From: Streptomyces flavofungini | Lineage (GTDB): Bacteria; Actinomycetota; Actinomycetes; Streptomycetales; Streptomycetaceae | NCBI RefSeq assembly: GCF_030388665.1 | Contig: NZ_CP128846.1 | Coordinates: forward strand, 6,832,501 to 6,896,500 | DNA: 64,000 nt | Direction: 5' to 3' | Shown here: piece after piece, positions 56,224 to 64,000 of the stretch | Position numbering within the stretch: the stretch's first letter is position 1 | How the letters are laid out: each line of letters begins with the position of its first letter | Translations under genes and position numbers: made by a program | Notes under the pieces: model-generated | The model's input: the letters and a program-made list of their open reading frames with translations, nothing else | The model's database searches: none | Told to the model about the DNA's origin: nothing

Positions 56224-56286
56224 GGGCGGTCCCTGCCGGGGGCTGCCCGATCCCGCTCCCGCACTGCCGGAGGGGCTGGATGGCGT

Positions 56287-56383
56287 CAGCCCGTCCGGCG
56301 TGTGAGGACGAGGCGCGGAGCGCCGATCAGCGCGGGTCCAGGGGGCGGCAGCCCCCGGTTTCGGGAAAGGGGCGGGACTGGGG
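56287..56383 (+). repeat. Dispersed repeat copy A
   Basis: Contains GTCAGCCCGTCCGGCG, GAGGACGAGGCGCGGAGCGC and GGGGGCGGCAGCCCCCGG. It recurs inverted at 59130-59220 and, shortened, direct at 59238-59310. Partly inside the 3' end of the GT87 gene. Confidence 0.75.
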
Positions 56384-57841
56384 CGCCCCGCGAGGCACCG
56401 CCCCCCGCCACACCGCCCGGCACGCCAGCACCGTCGCTGCGACCAGCAGCCCGTTGCGGACGACGAGAAGCGCCACGCCCAACGCGTCGCTGGCGACCAC
56501 GTGCGAGAACCACAACGGAAACTCCAGGAACGTCACGAACGTGGCCGCGAGGACGAGCCCGACCGGCCACCCCATCCGACTGCCGCGCCAGCCAAGGCAG
56601 ACCGCGCCGATCCCGACGAGCCACAGCATGTACTGGGGACTGATCACCCGACTCGTCGTGGTGAAGAGCAGCACCGCCGCGAACGCCGCGTCCGCGGGCG
56701 TGGACGCCGACCACACCCGTGCCCGGACCCGCCACAGCACCAGCCACCCGAGCGCGGCCACCGACAGCGCCTGCGCCACCCCGCTGACCAGCGGGACGTA
56801 CGGGCCGATGAACTCCACCGAGCCGTAGTTGAGCCGCACTTCGCCGGACCAGCCCAGATGGCGCGCCCCATGGAAGACGAGGGCGCCGAGCGACTCGACC
56901 TCCGTGCCCCGGTCGCGCTGGAACGTCAGGAACGCCAGTGCCCCCGGCATCGCCACCACGAACGCCAGCGTGACGGCCCCCGCCGTGAGGACCGCGGCAC
57001 CCCAGGATCGCCGGGCCGCCCGCCCCCGCGGCGCGCCGACGAGCAGCAGCACCGGCCACACCTTCACCACCGCCCCGAACCCGGCGAGCACCCCCGCCGC
57101 GCCCGCCCTGCGCGCCCCGGCGAGCAGCGCGGCGACGGCGACGGCGGTCACCATCAGGTCGTAGCGGGCGTACGCGGTCGGCCCGAGCAGGGCGACCCCC
57201 GCCGTCCACACCCAGGCCCCCCGCAGCGTCCTGCCGGGCCGCCCGCCCGCGTGCACGAGCAGCCCCGTCACCACCGCGTCGGCCACGAACGCGAGCAGGA
57301 AGAACGCGGCGGGGTAGCCGAGGAAGGGCACGACGGCCGGGCTGAGGATCGCGAGCGCTGCGGCGGGCGGGTACTGCCAGGTGACGTCGTCGAGCGGGAA
57401 CGTGCCGGTGCGGAGCACCTCGTACCAGCTCTGGTAGATGAACGAGACGTCGCTGGTGACGTCCGGGCCGGGGATGACGACGACACGGAAGACGCAGAGC
57501 AGGAGGAGGGCGCGGGTGGGGACCCAGAGGGCGAGGAGGCGGAGTTCGGGGGCGATGAGGGAGCGGGGGAAGCGGGTGGAGCGGGTGGAGCGGGGAGAGT
57601 GGGAGGCGCGGGAGGGGCGGGAGCTGTGGGAGGTGTGGGGTGGGTGGGGGTGTTCGGGGGTGTTCGGCTGGGGGGCGTCCGGCCTGGCTTGGTGTGGCGG
57701 GGTTTCGTCCGGGCCCGCTTCGTGCGGCTCGGTTCCGGTCGGCCCGGCCCCCGGCGTGCGGGCCCCCGCAGCGGGGGCTTCCGCGGTGAGGGCCCCCGCC
57801 GTGAGGGCTTCCCCGGTCTCCTGCTGTCCCGTGCCCGCCAT
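56327..57841 (-). CDS. GT87-type polyprenol-phosphate-dependent mannosyltransferase-like protein
   Basis: About 504 aa. A low-complexity N terminus of about 100 residues (Ala/Gly/Thr/Pro, then His/Pro/Ser/Arg) precedes about 10 membrane helices. Asp-rich loop PGPDVTSDVSF and QYPPAAALAIL resemble GT-C glycosyltransferases of the GT87/DUF2029 family. It uses lipid-linked sugar to build surface glycans. I chose the ATG at 57841 with GCGAGG 5 nt upstream; a GTG at 57847 overlaps this RBS. Divergent from the GT4 gene. Confidence 0.85.
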   Translation of the reverse strand: MAGTGQQETGEALTAGALTAEAPAAGARTPGAGPTGTEPHEAGPDETPPHQARPDAPQPNTPEHPHPPHTSHSSRPSRASHSPRSTRSTRFPRSLIAPELRLLALWVPTRALLLLCVFRVVVIPGPDVTSDVSFIYQSWYEVLRTGTFPLDDVTWQYPPAAALAILSPAVVPFLGYPAAFFLLAFVADAVVTGLLVHAGGRPGRTLRGAWVWTAGVALLGPTAYARYDLMVTAVAVAALLAGARRAGAAGVLAGFGAVVKVWPVLLLVGAPRGRAARRSWGAAVLTAGAVTLAFVVAMPGALAFLTFQRDRGTEVESLGALVFHGARHLGWSGEVRLNYGSVEFIGPYVPLVSGVAQALSVAALGWLVLWRVRARVWSASTPADAAFAAVLLFTTTSRVISPQYMLWLVGIGAVCLGWRGSRMGWPVGLVLAATFVTFLEFPLWFSHVVASDALGVALLVVRNGLLVAATVLACRAVWRGAVPRGAPQSRPFPETGGCRPLDPR

Positions 57842-57970
57842 GTGCACCTCGCCCGCTTTTGATGCGTTTAAGTATGTTTCGGGAAGTCATGATGCCGGGC
57901 CGGGCGGCGCGGGCGGGCGAGGCGGGGCCGTGCGGCGCGGGCGGGCGTCCGGCCGGTACTGTCGGCGGCG

Positions 57971-59113
57971 ATGCACAAGACCCTGATCGTCACGAACGAC
58001 TTCCCGCCCCGGCCCGGTGGCATCCAGGCGTTCCTGCACAACATGGCGCTGCGCCTGGACCCCGACCGGATCGTCGTCTACGCCTCCACCTGGAAGCGCG
58101 GCCGCGAGGGCGCCGAGGCCACCGCGGCCTTCGACGCCGAACAGCCCTTCCAGGTCGTCCGCGACCCCACGACGATGCTGCTCCCCACGCCCCGCGTCAC
58201 CCGCAGGGCCGTCGCGCTGCTGCGTGAACACGACTGCGCGTCGGTGTGGTTCGGGGCGGCCGCCCCCCTCGGCCTGATGGCGCCCGCGCTGCGCCGGGCC
58301 GGGGCGCGGCGTCTGGTCGCGACCACGCACGGCCACGAGGCCGGGTGGGCGCAGCTGCCCGCGTCCCGGCAACTCCTGCGCCGGATCGGCGATTCGACGG
58401 ACACGGTCACCTACCTCGGCGAGTACACCCGCTCCCGCATCGCCGCCGCGCTCAGCCCCGCCGCGGCCGGGCGCATGGTCCAACTCCCGCCCGGCGTCGA
58501 CGAGAAGACCTTCCACCCCGGCTCCGGCGGCGACGCCGTGCGGGCCCGGCTCGGGCTCACCGACCGGCCGGTGATCGTGTGCGTCTCGCGGCTCGTGCCG
58601 CGCAAGGGGCAGGACACGCTGATCCTCGCGATGCCGCGGATTCTGGCGCGGGAGCCGGACGCGGTGCTGCTCGTCGTCGGGGGCGGGCCCTACGAGAAGG
58701 AGCTGCGCAAGCTCGCCGCGGAGACGCGGGTCGCCGAGTCCGTGGTGTTCACCGGGGCCGTGCCGTGGGCTGAGCTGCCCGCCCACTACGGGGCCGGGGA
58801 CGTCTTCGCCATGCCGTGCCGTACGCGGCGTGGCGGGCTCGACGTCGAAGGGCTCGGCATCGTCTACCTGGAGGCCTCCGCCACGGGGCTGCCTGTCGTG
58901 GCCGGGGATTCCGGCGGGGCGCCGGACGCCGTTCTGGACGGGGAGACCGGGTGGGTCGTGCGGGGTGGCTCCGCGGAGGATGCCGCCGATCGGATCGTGG
59001 CGCTGCTCGGTGATGCGGAGTTGCGGGAGCGGATGGGGGAGCGGGGGCGGAGCTGGGTCGAGGAGCGGTGGCGGTGGGACCTGCTGGCGGAGCGGCTGCG
59101 GGAGCTGCTGTAG
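57971..59113 (+). CDS. GT4 glycosyltransferase, PimB-like
   Basis: 380 aa, GT-B fold. VTNDFPPRPGGIQAFLHNM at the N terminus, HGHEAGWAQLP, VSRLVPRKGQDTL, and the E-x7-E motif EGLGIVYLEA. It closely resembles PimB' mannosyltransferases that make phosphatidylinositol dimannoside in actinobacteria; acceptor not proven. Start ATG at 57971. Confidence 0.9.
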   Translation: MHKTLIVTNDFPPRPGGIQAFLHNMALRLDPDRIVVYASTWKRGREGAEATAAFDAEQPFQVVRDPTTMLLPTPRVTRRAVALLREHDCASVWFGAAAPLGLMAPALRRAGARRLVATTHGHEAGWAQLPASRQLLRRIGDSTDTVTYLGEYTRSRIAAALSPAAAGRMVQLPPGVDEKTFHPGSGGDAVRARLGLTDRPVIVCVSRLVPRKGQDTLILAMPRILAREPDAVLLVVGGGPYEKELRKLAAETRVAESVVFTGAVPWAELPAHYGAGDVFAMPCRTRRGGLDVEGLGIVYLEASATGLPVVAGDSGGAPDAVLDGETGWVVRGGSAEDAADRIVALLGDAELRERMGERGRSWVEERWRWDLLAERLRELL

Positions 59114-59129
59114 GCCTCGCGGTGCGCCC

Positions 59130-59310
59130 CGGTCCCGCCCTTCTCCGAAACCGGGGGCCGCGCCCCCTGGCCCCCGCTATCGGCGCTCCGCGCCTCGCCC
59201 TCCAGTGCCGGACGGGCTGGACAATGTGCGGCTGGGTTCCAGCCCCTCCGGCGTTCGAGGAGCGGGGGCCGGGGCGGAGCCCCAGTTCCGGGAAGGGGCG
59301 GGACCGGGGG
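59130..59310 (-). repeat. Dispersed repeat copies B (inverted) and C (direct)
   Basis: 59130-59220 is the reverse complement of copy A at 56287-56383; 59238-59310 is a shorter copy in the same orientation as A (AGCCCCTCCGGCG...GGGACCGGGG). Together the three flank the GT87/GT4 block. Confidence 0.7.
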
Positions 59311-59330
59311 CCCCGGCGACGCCCCGAACC

Positions 59331-61127
59331 TCACCCCCGGTACAACGCCTCGATCTCGTCCGCGTAGTCCTTGGCGACAACGTTCCGCTTCAGCTTCAGC
59401 GAAGGCGTGAGGTGCCCGGACTCCTCGGTGAACTGGGCCGGCAGCACCCGGAACTTCCGGACGGACTCGGCCTTGGAGACCGCCGCGTTCCCGTCGTCGA
59501 CCGCCTGCTGGACGGCGGCGAGCAGGTCGGCGTCCTCCCGCAGGGAGGCGGCCGAGGCCCCGGCCGGCTTGCCGTGCTCGGCGGCCCACCGCACGAGGAA
59601 CTCCTCGTCGATGGTGACGAGCGCCCCGACGAAGGGCCGTCCGTCCCCGACGACCATGCACTCGGCGACGAGCGCGTGCGCGCGGATGCGGTCCTCGATG
59701 ACGGCGGGAGCGACGTTCTTGCCGCCGGCCGTCACGATGATCTCCTTCTTGCGGCCGGTGATCCGCAGATAGCCGTCCTCGTCGAGGGTGCCGATGTCCC
59801 CGGTGTGGAACCAGCCGTCGGCGAGGGCCTCCTCGGTGGCGGCCTCGTTGTTCCAGTAGCGCGAGAACAGGTGCTCGCCGTGGAGCAGGACCTCGCCGTC
59901 GTCGGCGATGCGGACGACGGAGCCGGGCAGCGGCTGCCCGACGGTGCCGATCTTCTGCCGGTCCCAGGGGTTGAAGGCGGTGGCGGCGCAGGACTCGGTG
60001 AGGCCGTAGCCCTCCAGGACGGTGAAGCCGATGCCGCGGAAGAAGTGACCGAGGCGCTCGCCGAGCGGGGCGCCGCCGGAGATGGCGTACTCGCCGCGCC
60101 CGCCGAGGACGGCACGCAGCTTGCTGAAGACCAGCTTGTCGAAGATCTTGTGCTTGACGCGGAGCCCGATCGAGGGTCCGCCCGGGGTGTCGAGGGCGCG
60201 GCTGTAGGCGATCGCCGCGTCGGCGGCCTTGTCGAAGATCTTGCCCTTGCCGTCGGCCTGCGCCTTGGCGCGGGCACCGTTGTAGACCTTCTCGAAGACG
60301 CGCGGCACGCCGAGGATCAACGTGGGCCGGAACGCGGCGAGTTCGTCGGTGAGGTGCTTGATGTCGGGCGCGTGGCCGAGCTTGATGGGGGCCATCAGGG
60401 CGGCCACCTCCACCAGGCGGCCGAAGACGTGCGCGACGGGCAGGAAGAGGAGCACCGAGCACTCGCCGGTGCGGAAGAGCGGTTTCAGGCGCTCCACCAC
60501 GTTGCCGCACTCCGCGAAGAAGCTGCGGTGGGTGAGCACGCAGCCCTTGGGGCGGCCCGTGGTGCCCGAGGTGTAGACGATGGTCGCGGGGTCGTCGGCG
60601 CCCGCGACGGCGCCGCGCTCGTCGACGGTCTCGTCGGAGACCTCCGCGCCCGCCCGGTTGAGCTCCTCGACGCCGTCCCGGTCGATCTGCCACATGTGGA
60701 CGAGGGACGGCAGGCGGTCGCGCACCGACTCCACGGCGGCGGCGTGCGTGTCGGTCTCCACGACGCAGGCCACCGCGCCCGAGTCGCCGAGGATCCACTG
60801 GATCTGCTCGGCCGAGCTGGTCTCGTACACCGGCACGGAGACCGCGCCCGCGCTCCAGATCGCGAAGTCGAACAGCGTCCACTCGTAGCGCGTGCGCGAC
60901 ATCAGGCCGACCCGGTCGCCGGGCCGTACGCCCGCCGCGATCAGGCCCTTCGCGGCGGCCCGCACCTCGGCGCGGAAGGCCGTGGCCGTGACGTCCTGCC
61001 AACTGCCGTTCACCTTGCGGCCGATGACCGCCACATCCGGGTGCTGCGCGGCGTTTCTGCGGACGATGTCGGTCAGATTGCCGTCCGCGGGGACCTCGTA
61101 CAGGGCCGGAAGGCTGAACTCGCGCAA
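59331..61127 (-). CDS. Long-chain fatty acid-CoA ligase
   Basis: 598 aa, AMP-binding/ANL family. P-loop IVYTSGTTGRPKGC (about 180), EGYGLTES, TGDIGTLDEDGY and the C-terminal lysine region (LKRNVVAKDYADEI). Activates fatty acids to acyl-CoA. I chose the TTG at 61127 (MREFSLPALYEV), with AGGAG 8 nt upstream; the upstream ATG at 61331 gives a long non-homologous extension. Divergent from the metallophosphoesterase gene. Confidence 0.93.
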   Translation of the reverse strand: MREFSLPALYEVPADGNLTDIVRRNAAQHPDVAVIGRKVNGSWQDVTATAFRAEVRAAAKGLIAAGVRPGDRVGLMSRTRYEWTLFDFAIWSAGAVSVPVYETSSAEQIQWILGDSGAVACVVETDTHAAAVESVRDRLPSLVHMWQIDRDGVEELNRAGAEVSDETVDERGAVAGADDPATIVYTSGTTGRPKGCVLTHRSFFAECGNVVERLKPLFRTGECSVLLFLPVAHVFGRLVEVAALMAPIKLGHAPDIKHLTDELAAFRPTLILGVPRVFEKVYNGARAKAQADGKGKIFDKAADAAIAYSRALDTPGGPSIGLRVKHKIFDKLVFSKLRAVLGGRGEYAISGGAPLGERLGHFFRGIGFTVLEGYGLTESCAATAFNPWDRQKIGTVGQPLPGSVVRIADDGEVLLHGEHLFSRYWNNEAATEEALADGWFHTGDIGTLDEDGYLRITGRKKEIIVTAGGKNVAPAVIEDRIRAHALVAECMVVGDGRPFVGALVTIDEEFLVRWAAEHGKPAGASAASLREDADLLAAVQQAVDDGNAAVSKAESVRKFRVLPAQFTEESGHLTPSLKLKRNVVAKDYADEIEALYRG

Positions 61128-61463
61128 GACTGCTGCTCCTACATAGGGCGCCGACGCCACGACGTTGTGCGATGCGACGGTGCGGTCCAAGGTCGGGCAG
61201 GTGCTCAGTCGGGGGGCTCTGGGGGTCCTCGGGATTTCGTTGAGGGGCTGAGCACTACTGGACTGCCCGGACGTTACCCACCGGTATGGCTGGTTCGGTA
61301 GGGGGGCCGGGCCAGATGTTCCGTGCGTCACACGACGTTATGGTCTGAACCGCACAGTACGCCACGCTCTTCCTGACTCGGAAGTAACCGCAGGTCCGCC
61401 GCCCCCGCCCGCCCGGGCACCCCGCCCTGGTCGGCCCCGCCCCGCCGTCCTAAGGTGACCGGC
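61128..61463. other. Intergenic region upstream of the acyl-CoA ligase
   Basis: 336 bp without a gene. A GTTACCCACCGGTATGGC segment at 61272-61289 has imperfect dyad symmetry and could bind a TetR-type fatty-acid regulator; by eye only. The remainder shows no gene. Confidence 0.35.
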
Positions 61464-62240
61464 ATGCGAGGTTTCCGGGTCCATGTGGTCAGTGACGTGC
61501 ACGGCAACGCCGCGGACCTGGCCCGTGCGGGGGACGGCGCCGACGCCTTGATCTGCCTGGGTGACCTGGTCCTCTTCCTCGACTACGCGAACCACGCGCG
61601 CGGCATCTTCCCCGACCTGTTCGGCGCCGAGAACGCCACCCGCCTCGTCGAGCTGCGCACCGCCCGCCGCTTCGAGGAGGCCCGCGCCTTCGGCGCCTCG
61701 CTGTGGGCGGGCCTCGACCGCGGCCCGGCCGTGGAGCGGGCGGTCCGCAAGCAGTACGCCGAGCTGTTCGCCGCCTTCCCCACCCCTACGTACGCCACGT
61801 ACGGCAATGTCGACATGCCGCGGCTGTGGCGCGAATACGCCGGTCCCGGCACCACCGTCCTCGACGGCGAGCGCGTCGAGATCGGCGGCCGCGTCTTCGG
61901 CTTCGTCGGCGGCGGCCTCAAGACCCCGATGCGCACGCCGTACGAGATCAGTGACGAGGAGTACGCCGCCAAGATCGAGGCCGTCGGCGAGGTCGACGTG
62001 CTCTGCACCCACATCCCGCCGGAGGTGCCCGAGCTGGTGTACGACACGGTGGCGCGCCGCTTCGAGCGGGGCAGTCGCGCGCTCCTCGACGCGATCCGGC
62101 GCACCCGGCCGCGGTACGCGCTCTTCGGCCATGTGCACCAGCCGTTGGTCAGCCGGATGCGGATCGGGTCGACCGAGTGCGTGAACGTCGGGCACTTCGC
62201 GGGGTCCGGGCGGCCCTGGGCGTTGGCGTGGACGGGGTGA
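61464..62240 (+). CDS. Metallophosphoesterase
   Basis: 258 aa, calcineurin-like fold. Metal motifs SDVHGN, LGDLV, GNVD and GHVHQP are all present in order, with HIPPEVP. Cyclic-nucleotide or phospholipid phosphatase functions are possible; substrate unknown. I chose the ATG at 61464, with AAGGTG upstream; the GTG at 61455 lies within that RBS. The SRPBCC gene follows after 82 bp. Confidence 0.9.
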   Translation: MRGFRVHVVSDVHGNAADLARAGDGADALICLGDLVLFLDYANHARGIFPDLFGAENATRLVELRTARRFEEARAFGASLWAGLDRGPAVERAVRKQYAELFAAFPTPTYATYGNVDMPRLWREYAGPGTTVLDGERVEIGGRVFGFVGGGLKTPMRTPYEISDEEYAAKIEAVGEVDVLCTHIPPEVPELVYDTVARRFERGSRALLDAIRRTRPRYALFGHVHQPLVSRMRIGSTECVNVGHFAGSGRPWALAWTG

Positions 62241-62322
62241 CCGTCGCAGGTCGCGTGCGCGGTAGCCTTCAGCGGGCAGACACAAGCCCCCGCACCGGAC
62301 CGCATCTGGAGGAGCCACCGCG

Positions 62323-62760
62323 ATGGCGGAATACACCAGCTCGAGCATCACGATCGAGGCGGCACCGGCCGACGTCATGGACGTGATCGCCGACTTCGCC
62401 CGCTATCCGGAATGGACCGGCGAGGTCAAGGAGGCCCAGGTCCTCCAGGCCGACGACTCCGGCCGCGCCGAACAGGTCCGGCTCGTCATGGACGCCGGAG
62501 CGATCAAGGACGACCAGACCCTCGCGTACACCTGGAGCGGCCCGCACGAGGTGTCCTGGACCCTGGTCAAGTCCCAGATGCTGCGCTCCCTGGACGGCTC
62601 CTACCTCCTGAAGCCCGCGGGCACCGGCACCGAGGTCACCTACCAGCTGACCGTCGACGTCAAGATCCCCATGCTCGGCATGATCAAGCGCAAGGCGGAG
62701 AAGGTCATCATCGACCGCGCCCTGGCAGGCCTGAAGAAGCGCGTGGAGACCAAGGCCTAG
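62323..62760 (+). CDS. SRPBCC-family lipid/ligand-binding protein
   Basis: 145 aa, START-like fold: MAEYTSSSITIEAAPADVMDVIADFARYPEW is the classic opening (quoted in part: IEAAPADVMDVIADF), ending AEKVIIDRALAGLKKRVE. Binds hydrophobic ligands; ligand unknown. Start ATG at 62323. A short hairpin (GGGGGCGGG/CCCGCCCCC, 62797-62819) follows before the ArsA-like gene. Confidence 0.9.
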   Translation: MAEYTSSSITIEAAPADVMDVIADFARYPEWTGEVKEAQVLQADDSGRAEQVRLVMDAGAIKDDQTLAYTWSGPHEVSWTLVKSQMLRSLDGSYLLKPAGTGTEVTYQLTVDVKIPMLGMIKRKAEKVIIDRALAGLKKRVETKA

Positions 62761-62840
62761 CTCGTCGGCGCGGCGTGCGCACCGGCCCGCGGTGAGGGGG
62801 GCGGGCCACCCCCGCCCCCGCCGACGTAGAGTCCCACCGC

Positions 62841-64000
62841 ATGCGCACCCTCCTCCTCACCGGCCCCGGCGGAGCCGGCCGCACCACCCTCGCGGCCGCG
62901 ACGGCCCGCACCGCCGCCCGCGAGGGCACCCGCACCCTGCTCCTGTCCGCCGACCGCGCCGACACCCTGGGCGCGGCCCTCGGCACCCCCACCGGGCCCC
63001 GCCCGGTCCAGGTCGCGCCGGGCCTGACCGCCCTGCGCCCGGACCCGGACCCCGGCTTCCGCGCGGGCCTGCTCACCCTCCAGGAGCACGCCCGCCCGGC
63101 CCTGGACCTGCTCGGCGCCGACCGCCTCGACGACGAGGAGCTGACCCCGCTGCCGGGCGCCGAGGACCTCGCCCTCCTGGGTGCCCTGCGCGCGGCCACG
63201 GAGGCGTACGACACCGTCGTCGTCGACCTGCCCGCCGCCCCCCGCGCCCTCGCGCTCCTCGCCCTGCCCGGCCAACTGCGCCGCTACCTGCGCCGGTTGC
63301 TGCCCCGGGAGCGGCGGGCGGCCCGCGCCCTGCGCCCGGTCCTCGGCCGCCTCGCGGGTGTCCCCGTGCCCGCCGGATCGCTGTACGAGGCAGTCGACCG
63401 CTGGGACGCGGCGCTCGCCGCCGCGCAGGCCGTGATCGAGGCCCCGGGGACCAGCGTCCGCCTGGTCGCCGAGCCGGGACCGGCCGGCGCCGAAGCCGTG
63501 GCCCGCACCGCCACGGGCCTCGCCCTGCACGGCCTGGCCCTCGACGCCGTCCTCGCCAACCGCGTCCTGCCCGCGCCCGACGGCCCCGACACGGCACCCT
63601 GGCTCACCGCCCTGCGCGCCCAGCAGCACAAGACGCTCGGCGAGTGGACGCACACGTACCGCACCCACGAGATCCCCCACCTCGGCCCGGACCCCCGCGG
63701 CGCCGACGACCTCGCTGCCCTCGGCGCCCCCGGTCCGGGACCGGCCCCGGACCCGGTCGACTGGCCCGTCACCGACGCGCTCGCCACGGACTCCCTGCTG
63801 CACTGGTCCATCCCGCTGCCCGGTGCCGTCCGCGAGGACCTCGACCTGGTCCGGCGCGGCGACGAACTCGTCATCACCGCGGGAGCGTTCCGGCGGATCG
63901 TTCCGCTGCCCTCCGCGCTGCGCCGCTGCACCGTCACCGGCGCCGCCCTGCGCGACGCCACTCTGCGGATCCGCTTCGCCCCCGACCCGGACCTGTGGCC
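62841..64000 (+). CDS. ArsA/GET3-like ATPase (3' end beyond window)
   Basis: At least 386 residues, open at the right edge. P-loop TGPGGAGRTTLAA at the N terminus (deviant Walker A with Arg for Lys), then VVVDLPAAP (Walker B-like) and the ArsA-type C-terminal domain beginning at about residue 300. Family members chaperone tail-anchored or export proteins. The Arg in the P-loop may weaken ATP hydrolysis. Start ATG at 62841. Confidence 0.85.
   Translation, partial: MRTLLLTGPGGAGRTTLAAATARTAAREGTRTLLLSADRADTLGAALGTPTGPRPVQVAPGLTALRPDPDPGFRAGLLTLQEHARPALDLLGADRLDDEELTPLPGAEDLALLGALRAATEAYDTVVVDLPAAPRALALLALPGQLRRYLRRLLPRERRAARALRPVLGRLAGVPVPAGSLYEAVDRWDAALAAAQAVIEAPGTSVRLVAEPGPAGAEAVARTATGLALHGLALDAVLANRVLPAPDGPDTAPWLTALRAQQHKTLGEWTHTYRTHEIPHLGPDPRGADDLAALGAPGPGPAPDPVDWPVTDALATDSLLHWSIPLPGAVREDLDLVRRGDELVITAGAFRRIVPLPSALRRCTVTGAALRDATLRIRFAPDPDLW

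Overview
The window is chromosomal DNA of a Streptomyces-type actinomycete. It is very GC-rich, with almost every third codon position G or C and many GTG starts. It encodes an actinobacterial E2 with two lipoyl domains, a qcrCAB/ctaCDFE bcc-aa3 respiratory cluster, PspA with PspAA, a SAM-IV riboswitch and several dispersed repeats typical of Streptomyces intergenic DNA. About 53 protein genes are supported; the first (WYL regulator) and last (ArsA-like ATPase) run off the window edges. I found no tRNA, rRNA, CRISPR array, insertion sequence or prophage. The content is core-chromosome in character.

Layout. 1-10 kb: 2-oxoacid dehydrogenase block on the minus strand (aceE, a GntR/FCD regulator, E2 acyltransferase, dihydrolipoyl dehydrogenase) and leucyl aminopeptidase. 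10-18 kb: late cobalamin genes cobS, cobT and a CobU fused to a degenerate metallo-beta-lactamase-like domain, interleaved with a DUF2156 lysyltransferase-like/rhomboid-like overlapping pair, a membrane protein and a methyltransferase. 18-26 kb: HtrA-like lipoprotein protease, methyltransferase/DUF3043 pair, pspA-pspAA, a NarL-type two-component system and nadA. 26-31 kb: erpA (divergent from nadA), a large secreted or anchored protein, a 75-aa protein, a PfkB kinase and a cysteine desulfurase-TusA fusion. 31-41 kb: ctaC-ctaD-ctaF, an L,D-transpeptidase, a degenerate receiver protein, then ctaE-qcrC-qcrA-qcrB. 41-50 kb: trpD, a SAM-IV riboswitch with a class V aminotransferase, glycerate kinase with an SLC13 permease, and an OmpR-type two-component system preceded by a small acidic exported protein. 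49.6-64 kb: an Lrp-like RAM protein coupled to a rhomboid protease, a zinc-ribbon protein, a NYN-domain protein, two tandem NlpC/P60 hydrolases, a putative zinc metallopeptidase lipoprotein, GT87 and GT4 glycosyltransferases, an acyl-CoA synthetase, a metallophosphoesterase, an SRPBCC protein and an ArsA-like ATPase.

How it fits together. The E1/E2/E3 genes feed acetyl-CoA and the TCA cycle, and the cta/qcr genes encode the terminal respiratory supercomplex. nadA (NAD synthesis, Fe-S enzyme) is divergent from an A-type Fe-S carrier across a region with three related 13-bp palindromic sites. pspA, HtrA, L,D-transpeptidase, NlpC/P60 and GT genes concern the envelope.

The signals most worth a second look are the SAM-IV leader with a possible five-codon-class micro-ORF (MSKRMR) and hairpin, the triple site between nadA and erpA, a perfect 21-bp palindrome over the ctaE start codon, the palindrome inside the aceE promoter, a Streptomyces repeat inserted in frame in the aminotransferase gene, and the DUF2156/rhomboid-like pair.
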